From: Bacteroidales bacterium
Lineage (GTDB): Bacteria; Bacteroidota; Bacteroidia; Bacteroidales; P3
Reading direction: 5' to 3'
Assembly (NCBI GenBank): GCA_017960475.1
Contig: JAGCZH010000038.1
Location: 1-64,000 of the forward strand
DNA: 64,000 bases
Part shown: in pieces, positions 43,413-54,474 of the stretch
Numbering within the stretch: position 1 is the first letter of the stretch
Layout: every line of letters starts with the position of its first letter
Made by a program: the position numbers and the translations under genes
The notes under the pieces: model-generated
The model's input: the letters and a program-made list of their open reading frames with translations, nothing else
Databases searched by the model: none
What the model was told of the DNA's origin: nothing

Positions 43413-44720
43413 ATGAAAAGATTGCTTACAATATTTGTTTCCAGTGTTTTGGTCACAATCCTTGCATCGGCCCAACCCAAGCCTGCATATAGGTGGGCTG
43501 GTGGTTCAGAGGACTTCTGCCTAAACCACAATCCCACAGAGGCTGTATGTGCTTCGATACCCTGTATAGTGCCGTATCACAGCGATTACACGGTTGTTGC
43601 GGTGTACACAACTGGAGAGGACACAGCGGAACGCATGGTATGGACACTCTGTCACGGCGCCGCCGGCGACAACGGCCTCAGCACCCGAAGGTTGATTTTT
43701 CCTGGCTCCGCCATGCAGTACGACAGTGTGAACCGCCGTGGCCCTGTGATCAACAGCCTCATGCAGTCGTCCCCTGTGGATGACACTTTGGATGCCCCCG
43801 ACAGTGTGACCCTTTTTATCGGAGGAGTTGACACTGCGTGCGGTGGATTGAGAGTCGCCGAGGTAATGTATTTCAAAGGCAGGACAGGCTTCAGCGCGCT
43901 GCGCATGGTACAGACCCATCTGGCGGTGAAGTACGGCGTGACACTTGGGGCGGGCGACTATGTGTCCCCTGACGGCAGACACCTGTGGCGGTACCGCCTT
44001 GACTCCGCATGGCATCATCGTGTCACCGGAGTCGGTGTCGACAGCGTGTACGGACTGAGCCAGCCAACCAGCCGTAGCGGGCATGACGGTGCCTTGCTGA
44101 CCATTTCCGCTGACAGTCTCGGCGAGGGAGAGTATTGTTTGATTGGTGATGACGGAGCTCCTATGGAATACGCCGTGGACAGCGAGCATGGCACGGAGAC
44201 GTTGCGGCGCACATGGAAAGCGAGGGTGACAAGGAACGGCGACGCCGCGGAAGGTGGAGGGACTCTGACATTCCGACTTGTCTTCTCCACGCAAGGCACA
44301 GACGCAGAGGGAGACACGCTGGCTTTGTTAGTCGACGGAGACATGTACTATCCCGACAGCGTGACAAACGGAGACAACTGTTTCAGCAGAGTTGAGTTTC
44401 CGTCCGACACAGCGCTGCTGCGGCTTGTGAAAGCTTCGTCCTTTGGGATGAGAGGTTATTCCCCGGCATTTGCCAGTGATAACGGTGTCTCTGTGTCAAT
44501 CAGCCCCAATCCGTGCAGGAGACGCTACACTGTTTCCGTGGACGGATGCGGTTCCGTGGATATCGAGGTTCACAACACCTCCGGAGTCAAGGTCGGCGGA
44601 TTCAGCGGACGCAACAGGGGTATGTACCGTTTTGACGGAGTAGTGCCAGTCTCAGGGGTCTACTACATCACTGTGACTGCCGATGGTGTGAGACGAACAT
44701 TGAAGATGGTCGCGGATTGA
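43413..44720 (+). CDS. T9SS-sorted exported protein upstream of the Rhs gene
   Basis: 435 aa. The signal peptide is MKRLLTIFVSSVLVTILASAQ. The middle has a concanavalin/LamG-like or DUF8202-like look (TLFIGGVDTACGGLRVAEVMYFKGRTG, HLAVKYGVTLGAGDYVSPDG, VTGVGVDSVYGLSQ). A C-terminal type A sorting tail is clear (VSISPNPCRRRYTVSVDG, DIEVHNTSGVKV, VVPVSGVYYITVTADG). It should reach the surface by the T9SS. It lies 78 bp upstream of the large Rhs lipoprotein and shares its GC-rich composition, so the two may form one unit, for instance a surface partner or carrier. That link is inference. Confidence 0.8.
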   Translation: MKRLLTIFVSSVLVTILASAQPKPAYRWAGGSEDFCLNHNPTEAVCASIPCIVPYHSDYTVVAVYTTGEDTAERMVWTLCHGAAGDNGLSTRRLIFPGSAMQYDSVNRRGPVINSLMQSSPVDDTLDAPDSVTLFIGGVDTACGGLRVAEVMYFKGRTGFSALRMVQTHLAVKYGVTLGAGDYVSPDGRHLWRYRLDSAWHHRVTGVGVDSVYGLSQPTSRSGHDGALLTISADSLGEGEYCLIGDDGAPMEYAVDSEHGTETLRRTWKARVTRNGDAAEGGGTLTFRLVFSTQGTDAEGDTLALLVDGDMYYPDSVTNGDNCFSRVEFPSDTALLRLVKASSFGMRGYSPAFASDNGVSVSISPNPCRRRYTVSVDGCGSVDIEVHNTSGVKVGGFSGRNRGMYRFDGVVPVSGVYYITVTADGVRRTLKMVAD

Positions 44721-44798
44721 GACCATCTCTTATTCCAGGATTGAGAATCGGGAATCCTGGCCGAATAACAAACAATATTGCCATAAACCCAACATCAC

Positions 44799-47700
44799 AT
44801 GACGATTATGAAAACTTTGAAATCAATGGTATCATATACGCTGGTAAGCCTGATGCTGTCAGCTCTGATATTTAGTTGTGACTGTGGCGACAGACAAGAC
44901 ACTGGATATGTCACCCCAGAGATGCCTACAGCGCTACACAGCGACACATGTGCATCAGACACCATTTGCGTTGGGGACACGGCGGCGTGCAGGTCTGGAA
45001 ATGAGAGTCGAGCGGTGAGGCTTAAGGTACGTCACGGCGACAGGCTGGATCTGCGGACAGAGGGACTGTCACTTACAGCCACAGGTGACGCTGTCAAGCG
45101 TGGCGGAGAATACAGTGTGATGGCGCTTCATCCGTCCGAGCTTCCTGCCCTGCCACAAGGCATGGAGAACATGACCGCTGCCGCCGCCGGCTACCGGCTG
45201 CTGCCTTCCGGCGACCATTTCAGCCCCGCCGCCGAGCTTCGCATTGCCTACAATCCTGACAGGATACCGACTGGCTTCACTCCTGACGACATATACACAA
45301 GCTATTACAACACCGCTGAGCGTCGCTGGGAGCGCCTTGACCGCATCGTCGTCGACACCGCCAACCACGAGATAGTGTCGCTGACCACCCATTTCACGGA
45401 TTTCATTAACGAGCTCCTTAAAGCCCCCGAGATGCCAGAGACCCAGGCTTTCGTGCCGACAATGATGACCGACCTAGAAGCTGTGAACCCTCTGGAAGGC
45501 CTGGCTCTCATTCAGCCGCCCACCGCTAACCAGGACGGCACGGCAAATCTGAGCTATTCCCTATGGATACCGCAAGGCAGGAACGGAATGCAGCCCAATT
45601 TGACTCTCGGCTATAGCAGTGGCGGTGGCAACGGGTGGCTTGGTGTGGGCTGGGACCTTAGCGTCCCCAGCGTTTCTATTGACACCCGTTGGGGTGTGCC
45701 GCGCTACAGCAGCGAGAAAGAGACCGAGATATACCTTCTTGGCGGCGAGCAGATGGTTAACAGGAATGGTGGCGTCATGCTTCCAATGCCGCACCGCACC
45801 AACCAGCAGCAAAACCGGATGACTGGTAATGTCCGGTTTTATGCCCGAACAGGCGACGCGCACGACAGCATTATCCGGCATGGTGATACTATGTCTAAAT
45901 ACTGGTGGGAGGTTACAGACCGTGGCGGAGTGACGCATTATTATGGACACTACCCGACAAGAGGGATGGACGCGGACAACCCGTCGACCCTCACGGACAA
46001 ACACGGCAACATCGCCCGCTGGATGCTCTGCGAGAGCCGCGACCCAGACAGCAACTGGGTGAGATACTTCTATGATATTGATACAACACCGGGCACAAAC
46101 CCCGGGTACCAGATATATCTTGACAGCATTGTCTACACTGGGAACAGAAACGAGGACGGGGTTTACAATGTGTCTTTCACACGCAGGGACAGAGACCAGA
46201 GCGACATACCTGTAAGCTGCGGTCTCGGTTTCAAGGAAGAGACCGCCAAACAATTGTGCATGATCACTGTACGATCAAGGGACAGCGTCATCACAGCCTA
46301 CTATTTCGAGACAGAGTGCGGTTACCAATCCAATTTCAAGACACGGCTTACAGCCATTAACAAAATTGACAACATATCAGGCATTACCGACTTCTGGGGT
46401 TCGTTGGAAAAAGCCTGCGCCGATGGAATCAGCGGTGTCGCTGGAGGTATCGTCCGTCAGGAATTCGATTACTACGACGCCCCTGATATGGACACCCTCT
46501 TCGGTGAAGAGCGTATAATCAACACCCCCACCGATGACCTGAGAGGTTTCCTTCTGACACCACGGTATCGAAGAGACAGCGTGAACCGCGCCACCGCACT
46601 GGGATTGTCCCATTCCTCGAGTTGGAGTGTGGGAGGGACAATCTGCGTGGGACTTGGACTGAATATTTTTCACTCCACCACAAGCGTCGGAGGCAACTAC
46701 CACAGGGGCAAGAGCACAAGCGAGTCTCTTATGACTCTAGTGGATCTGGACGGCGACGGTATCGCCGACAAGGTCTTTGTGCGGAACGGGAAAATGTACT
46801 GGCGCAAACAGTCTCTGCTGACTAACGGTGACATCGTATCCAGTGACCCCCACTGTGTCATAGGAGCCACCCATTTTCTTGTAGAGGGAGGCACAAATAA
46901 CACTTTCGGGGTGCAGGCCTCTGTGGAGTCCATAGCCAGCGGCAGCGGATCGTGGTCTAAGTCGACGTCCACCACCCCCACGTATTTCGCCGACGTCGAC
47001 GGTGACGGCCTCATAGACATTGTGGACAACGGTGATGTCCTGTTCAACCATCTTGTCAACGGACAACCCACATTCAATAGATACCAATCACAACCAGACC
47101 CTGGAGACAGTCAAGCCATGTATGATCCTCCTAATGCGACATCCTCTAAGTGCGGCGGAATTATTTTCGACGGCGAGGTTGACGATGAAGTCGCCTGCCG
47201 CAGAGCGATTATCCTCCACGACTCCATACAGAACGATATCGTGGATTCCATCCTTGAATCGTGCATAAGACAGTGCGATTCCATGGGGCTTGTCGTCATG
47301 AGGGTCGACACGACTGATCATGCAACATTTATTCTCTATCGTGGAAAGATTGTGCAGGACTGCTCTAGTAGGAATCTTGCCATGGACGGAGTCCCTGCCA
47401 CCGAAGCTGTCCGTGTGTGGGTGGCGCCTGACAGCGGGACGGCGACTGTCAGGTCATGGGTCAGGCTTATCGAGGACGACACCGACAGACGCGCGATGTC
47501 GCGTCATGCGGATGGTGTCACGTACACGATACAGCACTCGCGTGATATTATGCCTATGGGCGACACCCTGCATAGCGCGAAAGACACTCTGCTGATGTCA
47601 CGCCACATATGTGCTGACTGCTATCGCGGCGATGACTTTGTCAGCGGAAACGGAAGTATATACGACTCCACATATGCCAATGTCACCGTCAAAAAAGGAG

Positions 47701-50700
47701 ATATTCTTTTCTTCCGTCTCAAGTCCGGCGACGACAAACAGTTCGACAATGTCGAGGACCATATCAAGATAAGCCTTAAAGGTGTGGACTATCTGAGCGA
47801 CAATGGGTTCCTGCTCACGGATGACAAATGTTTCCAGGCACCCTACAACGGCAGTTACTGTATTGACGGGACATATATCAACCCCGAGGTCAATATCGGC
47901 ATTGGTATCAAGCAACCTGTTGGCGCCATCCAATACGGACCAGGGGCCTTGAACTGGCATGGCAATATTGACAAAGACTCGGTCATACATATCACCCTCA
48001 ATACCTTCGACACCAATGCACAATGGAACAAAGTAAGCCTAAGGGCAAGGATACGCTTTTGGAGTCAAGACCTGCCCGACACGATTACGATGTGGACAGC
48101 CGGTGACAAACGAGTTATTCATCCGTCCAGCCGCATATGGGGCAGCACAATATACCAGAGACTGTTCGGCAGGCTCCACAACGGATGGGGTCAGTTCGCG
48201 TACCATCCTTTGGGAAGTGATGCCGATAATATCATTATCCGCCCTGGAAGTCTCGTGCCTTCGGCGCAGAGTCTTTCCGGACAAGCCAGCGACACCACAG
48301 GCTTGAAAGACCGGATCAACAATCCTGTACCAGATAACGGTTTCAACATGCCAACGATTGATGGTTTCACATCGACATTCGGCAGCCAATACAGTATAAT
48401 CAACGACTCCAGCCGATGGGTCCCTATGACCGCTGATGCCCAGCATTGGCGATGGGTCGCTTTTGGCGCGCAGAACAGTATTGGACTCGACACCATGAGC
48501 AATAGCCTCCAGGACGAATGGTATTCCTCCGTCGGACGGGTGTCTGGCGACTCTTCAGCCTTCCTGGCTCAGAACGCAGACTATGACGACGCTGTGCCTG
48601 TGCAAACAGACGGCACCCCTGTCAAAACGGTGCGCAAGGTCAACCGCTCCAGCAACCAGAACTACACTCTGGGAATATCAGGGTACAGCGGATCGTACAG
48701 CCACGGCAGTAGCAATATAGAGGTGGATTATATAGACCTCAACGGTGACCGTTACCCAGATATCGTGGGTCCCGCTTATGTCCAGTACCGCTCGCAATGG
48801 GGAGGACTTGGAGAGAAGAAGGCCCTTCCAATCAATATCCAGGATGTAACGAAATCGGTGACCAACAGTGCCGGCACGAGTTTCGGCGCATCGCCCGTAC
48901 ATCATGAGCGTGTTATCTCAGGCACTCCCTCCAAAGCCAAGTTCTCGTTGAGCGGCGACGGCAGCACAAGCGGATCCTTCAGCATCGGCTGGGACCGCTC
49001 CTCAGGTTCATGGACCGATATCAACGGCGACGGGCTGCCGGACTACATAAACCAAGACGGCGACGTCCGTTTGAATATTGGTTACGGCTTCCTTGACACG
49101 GAGGACTGGGACTTCGACGGTGTGCACTCGGGACAGAGTGTGTCGGCGTCGGCGGATATCAACGTATCCAACACATTGAAAAAGTTCAATGTGTCACAGG
49201 GAAGCATAGAGCTGGGCGCCGGACTGAGCCGCTCGGCCAATCGCACAGGACGGACATTTATGGATATCAACGGCGACGGGCTACCAGACATGGTATGGCG
49301 CAGAATTATGGATATAGACATTGATGATTGGGACGACCTGCTGCATCCAATAGACTCAGTGCATGTGAAGCTCAATCTCGGCGGTGGCCGATGGTCGGAC
49401 ACATACGATATGAACATCAAGAATTTCAACTGGTCGGAGAGCTATAATGAGTCGCTTAATGCAGGCGCCACATTTGGAGCAACGTTCTTCGGACTGTTCA
49501 AAGCGACCTTCGGACTCAACGGAACACCTTTCGGCGGCAGCGCGAACCGCGATCGTATGCAGCTGGTCGACGTCAACGGCGACGGTCTTCCTGACCTGGT
49601 GACCTCCGGAAGCGAGGGCAGTATGGAAGTACGCTACCACCGCGGTGGCAGAACCAACCTGCTGAAGAGAGTCACAAATTTCACAGGAAGCCGTATCTGG
49701 TTAGACTATACTCTTTCCGAACCGGACTACAACCAGCCGTCCAGGGCATGGCTGTTGACACAGGTCGCCACAAAGGACCCCCTGAACCCCAACGGCGGCG
49801 ACACCACAGTGACACGTTTTGCATACTCCACTCCTCATTACGACCGCCTGGAGCGTGCATCCTATGGCTATGGGACCGTGGTCACAAACCAGATAAATCC
49901 CGCCGACAACACTGTCTACCGCTTTATCCGCCGCGAATTCCACAATGAGAACATACTCGTCAAGGGGCGCCCGAAGCGTGAGCTGACCTGCGACGGACAG
50001 GGGAACAAGTATATTGAGAAGGTGTATCAGTACGACTATGCGGCATATGACGACGGCGTTGTTGACACATGCTCAGGCAACGCCTACAGTCTACGTGACA
50101 GGGTTGTGACACGTTTCTACGAAGGCTCTGCCAGTTCAAAGCTCACCACGGCCGAATCCTACGAATACGACAGTCACCACAATATACTGATGTACATCGA
50201 CGAGGGTGACACTGCCCGCAGCGACGACGGACTGTATGTGCAAACGACCTATCTGACAGGACGGCGACACAACCTCATAGGCCTTCGCGACAGCTTCAAG
50301 GTCTATGCCACAGGCACATCGGGTTCCGAATGGCTGCGCCACACGTCATTCCAGTACTGGACAACAGGCAAGGTCAAGAGACAGTCACTGCATAATGGCT
50401 CAGGGATATCGGAATTCGAATTCTGGTACGACAACTACGGCAATCTCAATAAAGCCAGAAAACCACAGAATGACAGCATGCAGAGAATGGAGTACTTTTA
50501 TACCTACGACGCCTACACCCACACTTATCCTGTTAAAATCAAGGATTCGTATCATGACTCCGTGATGACAGCCTACTTGCTGCCATTCGGCAAGCCGACA
50601 CAGGTCACAGACCCTGGCGGCGGCACAATGCGCTACACCTACGACAATCTAGGCAGGCTTGTCTCGGTGACATCCCCTCTCAACGTCAGCGGCACGCCAT

Positions 50701-53700
50701 CACTCGTTAACGAATACTATCCGATCAACTACTACAATGCTGCGATGCCGCTCACTTACGGATTCTCGACACGGCCTTATGCGGTGACCGCCCATTATGA
50801 CGATCATGGCAACCTGATAACCAAGACGGTGGTGATAACCGACGGCTCGGGGCGTGTCATCCAGACAAAGAAAGGCATCACCAGCGAGAACCAGATGAAA
50901 ACGCAGGTCTCGGGACGCGAGTTCAGCGACGCATTCGGCAGAACCACGGGGAAACACGACATCTTCTGTGAAAACGCGAGTGCTCCTCCTGGCGATTACA
51001 ATTACCATATCTCCACACTGCTTGACACTATCCTCTACGACATCCTTGACCGCGATACCGAGGTGAGTCAGCCATCGCTGGGCTATACAACAACAAAACA
51101 ATATGACGTCATGAACAATGCCAGTGGCCGCCGTTGTTTCACGATGTCTGTCACCGACCCCAACAACAACACTACCGTGCAGTACACGGATTACGACGGC
51201 CGTCAGGTGCAGATGACCGACGCTTTGGGTGGAATCACAAAGATGACATACGACGCCTTGGGGCAGCTGCTCTCATCCACCGACCCGGAAGACTTCAGCA
51301 CAACATACGTATACGACAGACTCGGTAATTTAACGGAACGTGTGCATCCCGATGCCGGCACAACGCATTACGCATACGACGCAGCCGGGAACATGGTCAG
51401 TGAGACCAACCCTCTCGGCAGCATTTTTTACGATTACACATACCAAAGGCTTGTAAAAAAACGTTACAGCAATACTGTGGAGAACAATGTGACATACACC
51501 TATGGCATTAATGGTCCTGACCGCGGACGTCCGGTCAGCATAGAGGATGGCACCGGGGTGCGTGTATTGTCGTACGACGCACTGGGCAATGTCACCAACG
51601 AAGAACGCACCATTGTCTTGCCCGGCACAACCATTGCCTACACATTCACCACCGGATACCAATACGACAGTTGGGGCAGGATGCTGGCAATGACATATCC
51701 CGACGGCGAGGAGGTGACATATACTTATTTATACGGCGGCGACCTGGCGTCAATGTGCGGCGACAAGGGCTCGGCGCACCACGACTATATCCTTGGAATA
51801 ACCTACAACGACTTCGGCCAACGCAGCCAAATATACTATGGCAACGGCACACAAGCCGATTACACATACGACGCTCTGCACAGACTCAGTCAGCTCATCA
51901 GTGTGTCTCCATCAGGTACTATGCAGAAGATTCGGTACACAATGGACGGCGTGGGGAACATCACCAAAATCCAAAACAGCTCCACGGCGATTGGCTCTCT
52001 TGGAGGAGTATATACCAACTACTACTATTATGATGCGCTGAACCGCCTGGTCAGTTCAAACGACTCAATCATGAGGTATGCTATCGATATGGATTACAGC
52101 GCCTCTGGCAGACTTGCGAGAAAGACCACATATGCCTCCGCCACATACTCTGTGAACACTGAGTCTTTTTATGGATACTGTTCCGAGAACAAATCCCATG
52201 CTCCGAAACGTATCTATGAGAATAAATGTCAAACGCTTACCGAGTTGATATGGGACGGAGCCGGCAATTTGGGACAGATTAACACCGTTAAGAAACAGGA
52301 ATACGACGACAGCCGTTTCCTGTTCTGGACCGAGGACAGCCGCCTGCACACTGTGGCGGATTTCGAGTCACACAGCTATTATGCCTACGACCATGGCGGC
52401 GAACGCACACTGAAGCTGACAGGCAAGAACACCGTATTGGATGTCAATGCCGAACTGCTGGTCACATCAAGCACACTGGACGAAGTGACGCTATATCCAT
52501 CGCCATACGTCGTCGTCACAAACAAAGGCTATACAAAACACTACTATGTCGGCGGTGACCGCCTCTGCGCCAGAATCGGAGGAGGCGGTATCCCGGACAT
52601 CATTGAGGACAATGAAATTTATGGAGTAGCTGAGTCGCTTTTCCAGGATTGTGTGAGCCAAAGCAAGGACAGGATACTCTACGGCGACGATCTGGAATGT
52701 ATTTTTGGTCTGGTTGGGGACGACGAACCTCTTCGACAAGAGATTTCGGAGACTCCGACAAAACTCTATGCGACCCCGAAAATCGATTTGTCTTCATTTA
52801 AGTCCACCATGGCCTATTGTGCGAGCCACAACGACCCTGAGGACGAAGTGTATTACTACCACGGCGACCATCTCGGCAGCGCCAGCTGGATAAGCGACGC
52901 TAACGGCGCACCCGTACAGCACCTACAGTACCTCCCCTTCGGCGAAAGATACATAAACCAGCGCGCCGCAGGCTCCACCTACAACGAGCGCTTCACCTTC
53001 ACCGGCAAGGAGAAGGACGAGGAAACCGGCTACGGCTACTTCGGCGCCCGCTATATGGACCACGAGTTGATGACCATGTGGCTGTCTGTTGACCCGATGG
53101 CAGACAAGTATCCAAACATTAGTCCTTATGCCTATTGTGCTTGGAATCCCGTGAAGCTGGTGGATCCAGATGGGAGAGAAATCTGGATTCTGACCGATAG
53201 ATATAATCCCAACGCTCAACGGATTAAGTGGATGGAAAAAGGATTGTTTTATGAGGATGGGACAGCTTATGATGGGAATAATGAATTTGTTCAGCAAACA
53301 GCGCAGGCACTGGATGCTATTTATGACGATAATAACTCGAGGTTTTTACTTTATAAATTTAGTGGGGAATCTGAATATGATTTAGAAATATCCCAATATA
53401 AAGAGACCTACTACGAAGAAAGAACAGGGAATGGTGTTCTACAAAAAATACAGGGTATGTCTTTTAACCCAACACAAGGACTTGCACAATGTAAGCCCGA
53501 TGCTGAGGAGGAAGAATATTCAGCACCATTTATATCGTTACTTCACGAGTTTGGACACGCCTATGATGCGGCCACTGATTATCAAGAGTATTGTAATCGC
53601 AGGAATACACCAACAGGCGATGCATATGGTGATAGAGAAGAAATGTTTGTAATACAACAATATGAATGGCCAGCAGCTGCAAAACATGGAATGCTGCAAA

Positions 53701-53783
53701 GAACATCTCACAAATACGGCGTTGAGGGGTTAACTATAATTCGAACAAATGGACCTTTGTCATCCCAACCTATAAAACAATAA
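44799..53783 (+). CDS. Giant SpvB/Rhs-repeat lipoprotein with M91-like metallopeptidase tip
   Basis: 2994 aa (a second ATG is three codons in). A lipoprotein-type signal ends in LSALIFSC, followed by an acidic stretch. An SpvB/TcdB-like domain starts near residue 235 (GTANLSYSLWIPQGRNGMQP, LGYSSGGGNGWLGVGWDLS). About six VCBS/FG-GAP motifs of the form D-x-N/D-GDGxxD (LVDLDGDGIADKVF, WTDINGDGLPDY, FMDINGDGLPDM and others) follow. Long Rhs/YD repeats (about 1600-2680) lead to the core end GDHLGSASW...VDPDGRE (about 2689-2793). This is the TcB-TcC-like cocoon layout with a ~200-aa variable tip. The tip has SLLHEFGHAYDA (HExxH at 2916-2920) and YGDREEMFVIQQYEWPAA, like M91/NleD peptidases. The tip is AT-richer than the core. 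A linked exported gene follows after 4 bp. Confidence 0.88.
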   Translation: MTIMKTLKSMVSYTLVSLMLSALIFSCDCGDRQDTGYVTPEMPTALHSDTCASDTICVGDTAACRSGNESRAVRLKVRHGDRLDLRTEGLSLTATGDAVKRGGEYSVMALHPSELPALPQGMENMTAAAAGYRLLPSGDHFSPAAELRIAYNPDRIPTGFTPDDIYTSYYNTAERRWERLDRIVVDTANHEIVSLTTHFTDFINELLKAPEMPETQAFVPTMMTDLEAVNPLEGLALIQPPTANQDGTANLSYSLWIPQGRNGMQPNLTLGYSSGGGNGWLGVGWDLSVPSVSIDTRWGVPRYSSEKETEIYLLGGEQMVNRNGGVMLPMPHRTNQQQNRMTGNVRFYARTGDAHDSIIRHGDTMSKYWWEVTDRGGVTHYYGHYPTRGMDADNPSTLTDKHGNIARWMLCESRDPDSNWVRYFYDIDTTPGTNPGYQIYLDSIVYTGNRNEDGVYNVSFTRRDRDQSDIPVSCGLGFKEETAKQLCMITVRSRDSVITAYYFETECGYQSNFKTRLTAINKIDNISGITDFWGSLEKACADGISGVAGGIVRQEFDYYDAPDMDTLFGEERIINTPTDDLRGFLLTPRYRRDSVNRATALGLSHSSSWSVGGTICVGLGLNIFHSTTSVGGNYHRGKSTSESLMTLVDLDGDGIADKVFVRNGKMYWRKQSLLTNGDIVSSDPHCVIGATHFLVEGGTNNTFGVQASVESIASGSGSWSKSTSTTPTYFADVDGDGLIDIVDNGDVLFNHLVNGQPTFNRYQSQPDPGDSQAMYDPPNATSSKCGGIIFDGEVDDEVACRRAIILHDSIQNDIVDSILESCIRQCDSMGLVVMRVDTTDHATFILYRGKIVQDCSSRNLAMDGVPATEAVRVWVAPDSGTATVRSWVRLIEDDTDRRAMSRHADGVTYTIQHSRDIMPMGDTLHSAKDTLLMSRHICADCYRGDDFVSGNGSIYDSTYANVTVKKGDILFFRLKSGDDKQFDNVEDHIKISLKGVDYLSDNGFLLTDDKCFQAPYNGSYCIDGTYINPEVNIGIGIKQPVGAIQYGPGALNWHGNIDKDSVIHITLNTFDTNAQWNKVSLRARIRFWSQDLPDTITMWTAGDKRVIHPSSRIWGSTIYQRLFGRLHNGWGQFAYHPLGSDADNIIIRPGSLVPSAQSLSGQASDTTGLKDRINNPVPDNGFNMPTIDGFTSTFGSQYSIINDSSRWVPMTADAQHWRWVAFGAQNSIGLDTMSNSLQDEWYSSVGRVSGDSSAFLAQNADYDDAVPVQTDGTPVKTVRKVNRSSNQNYTLGISGYSGSYSHGSSNIEVDYIDLNGDRYPDIVGPAYVQYRSQWGGLGEKKALPINIQDVTKSVTNSAGTSFGASPVHHERVISGTPSKAKFSLSGDGSTSGSFSIGWDRSSGSWTDINGDGLPDYINQDGDVRLNIGYGFLDTEDWDFDGVHSGQSVSASADINVSNTLKKFNVSQGSIELGAGLSRSANRTGRTFMDINGDGLPDMVWRRIMDIDIDDWDDLLHPIDSVHVKLNLGGGRWSDTYDMNIKNFNWSESYNESLNAGATFGATFFGLFKATFGLNGTPFGGSANRDRMQLVDVNGDGLPDLVTSGSEGSMEVRYHRGGRTNLLKRVTNFTGSRIWLDYTLSEPDYNQPSRAWLLTQVATKDPLNPNGGDTTVTRFAYSTPHYDRLERASYGYGTVVTNQINPADNTVYRFIRREFHNENILVKGRPKRELTCDGQGNKYIEKVYQYDYAAYDDGVVDTCSGNAYSLRDRVVTRFYEGSASSKLTTAESYEYDSHHNILMYIDEGDTARSDDGLYVQTTYLTGRRHNLIGLRDSFKVYATGTSGSEWLRHTSFQYWTTGKVKRQSLHNGSGISEFEFWYDNYGNLNKARKPQNDSMQRMEYFYTYDAYTHTYPVKIKDSYHDSVMTAYLLPFGKPTQVTDPGGGTMRYTYDNLGRLVSVTSPLNVSGTPSLVNEYYPINYYNAAMPLTYGFSTRPYAVTAHYDDHGNLITKTVVITDGSGRVIQTKKGITSENQMKTQVSGREFSDAFGRTTGKHDIFCENASAPPGDYNYHISTLLDTILYDILDRDTEVSQPSLGYTTTKQYDVMNNASGRRCFTMSVTDPNNNTTVQYTDYDGRQVQMTDALGGITKMTYDALGQLLSSTDPEDFSTTYVYDRLGNLTERVHPDAGTTHYAYDAAGNMVSETNPLGSIFYDYTYQRLVKKRYSNTVENNVTYTYGINGPDRGRPVSIEDGTGVRVLSYDALGNVTNEERTIVLPGTTIAYTFTTGYQYDSWGRMLAMTYPDGEEVTYTYLYGGDLASMCGDKGSAHHDYILGITYNDFGQRSQIYYGNGTQADYTYDALHRLSQLISVSPSGTMQKIRYTMDGVGNITKIQNSSTAIGSLGGVYTNYYYYDALNRLVSSNDSIMRYAIDMDYSASGRLARKTTYASATYSVNTESFYGYCSENKSHAPKRIYENKCQTLTELIWDGAGNLGQINTVKKQEYDDSRFLFWTEDSRLHTVADFESHSYYAYDHGGERTLKLTGKNTVLDVNAELLVTSSTLDEVTLYPSPYVVVTNKGYTKHYYVGGDRLCARIGGGGIPDIIEDNEIYGVAESLFQDCVSQSKDRILYGDDLECIFGLVGDDEPLRQEISETPTKLYATPKIDLSSFKSTMAYCASHNDPEDEVYYYHGDHLGSASWISDANGAPVQHLQYLPFGERYINQRAAGSTYNERFTFTGKEKDEETGYGYFGARYMDHELMTMWLSVDPMADKYPNISPYAYCAWNPVKLVDPDGREIWILTDRYNPNAQRIKWMEKGLFYEDGTAYDGNNEFVQQTAQALDAIYDDNNSRFLLYKFSGESEYDLEISQYKETYYEERTGNGVLQKIQGMSFNPTQGLAQCKPDAEEEEYSAPFISLLHEFGHAYDAATDYQEYCNRRNTPTGDAYGDREEMFVIQQYEWPAAAKHGMLQRTSHKYGVEGLTIIRTNGPLSSQPIKQ
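52998..53180 (+). repeat. Rhs core-end repeat, copy in the full-length gene
   Basis: Encodes FTGKEKDEETG...VDPDGRE at the end of the Rhs core. It is the most diverged copy in its first half (YMDHELMTMW instead of YYDSDLSGLF), while the last ~80 bp match the orphans. Confidence 0.85.
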
Positions 53784-53787
53784 AATC

Positions 53788-54291
53788 ATGAAAAAAGTAA
53801 TAATTGTAGTTCTCTTTTGTTACTGTAACCTGTGTTTTTCACAGTCATTCTATAGTGTTAATATTTACATATCCAACCCATATGTTGAGCGCGTAGACGT
53901 AATCAAGACTCAAATGTATAATATGGATTACGTAAGAAGCCATTATGCCACACAAATTTTCTCGATGGAGGTTAATTATATGAGAAGTCTTTTTGATAGT
54001 TTACAGTCGTTCCCTCTAACAAAAGTAGCCCCTGATAGTATTGGTATAATAATACCATCGTACTGGGGATCTGGAACACTTGATATGAATTTTGAACCTT
54101 GTATTGTGATTGATTTTTTATGTGGGAACAAATACAACACGAATGAAGATGTATTGACTTTTTCTGTGGATAAACATGGGTATTTGTGTCGGTCATTCCC
54201 TTCGGAAGGAAATATGTTATATTATCCAGACCCGAAATGCTTGGATTTCTTAAAGCGCATGCTCCCCAATATGTTTTTCTATCCCAAATAA
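53788..54291 (+). CDS. Exported protein linked to the main Rhs tip, candidate immunity protein
   Basis: 167 aa with a signal peptide MKKVIIVVLFCYCNLCFSQ. No family recognised. The mature part has mixed helices and strands (DPSIGIIIPSYWGSGTL-like segment, CIVIDFLCGNKYN). It starts 4 bp after the Rhs stop, the immunity position, and should act outside the cytoplasm. From 54292 to 54474 there is no gene I can support. Confidence 0.7.
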   Translation: MKKVIIVVLFCYCNLCFSQSFYSVNIYISNPYVERVDVIKTQMYNMDYVRSHYATQIFSMEVNYMRSLFDSLQSFPLTKVAPDSIGIIIPSYWGSGTLDMNFEPCIVIDFLCGNKYNTNEDVLTFSVDKHGYLCRSFPSEGNMLYYPDPKCLDFLKRMLPNMFFYPK

Positions 54292-54474
54292 TAAGACATA
54301 TGCATTAAATGAAAAGGCACTTGTTTCAACTGTAATACTTCTACCAAATTCATGCCACTATTATTCGAAAAAATATCATTATTGCAATCAGAAAATAGCC
54401 GAATGAAAAGACGACAAGTCCTTTCTATCCTTGTATAAGCAATTCTTTAACAAAAATGTCCATGTGGCTTTAAG

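Noticed and set aside
44799-53783. Type VI secretion delivery of the Rhs protein
   Set aside because: It has a lipoprotein signal, an SpvB domain, no PAAR domain, and no VgrG, Hcp or Eag-like adaptor nearby.
54292-54474. CRISPR or other regular array in the Rhs spacers
   Set aside because: No evenly spaced repeats with unique spacers occur here or elsewhere in the window; the only repeats are the core-end copies and short tandem units.
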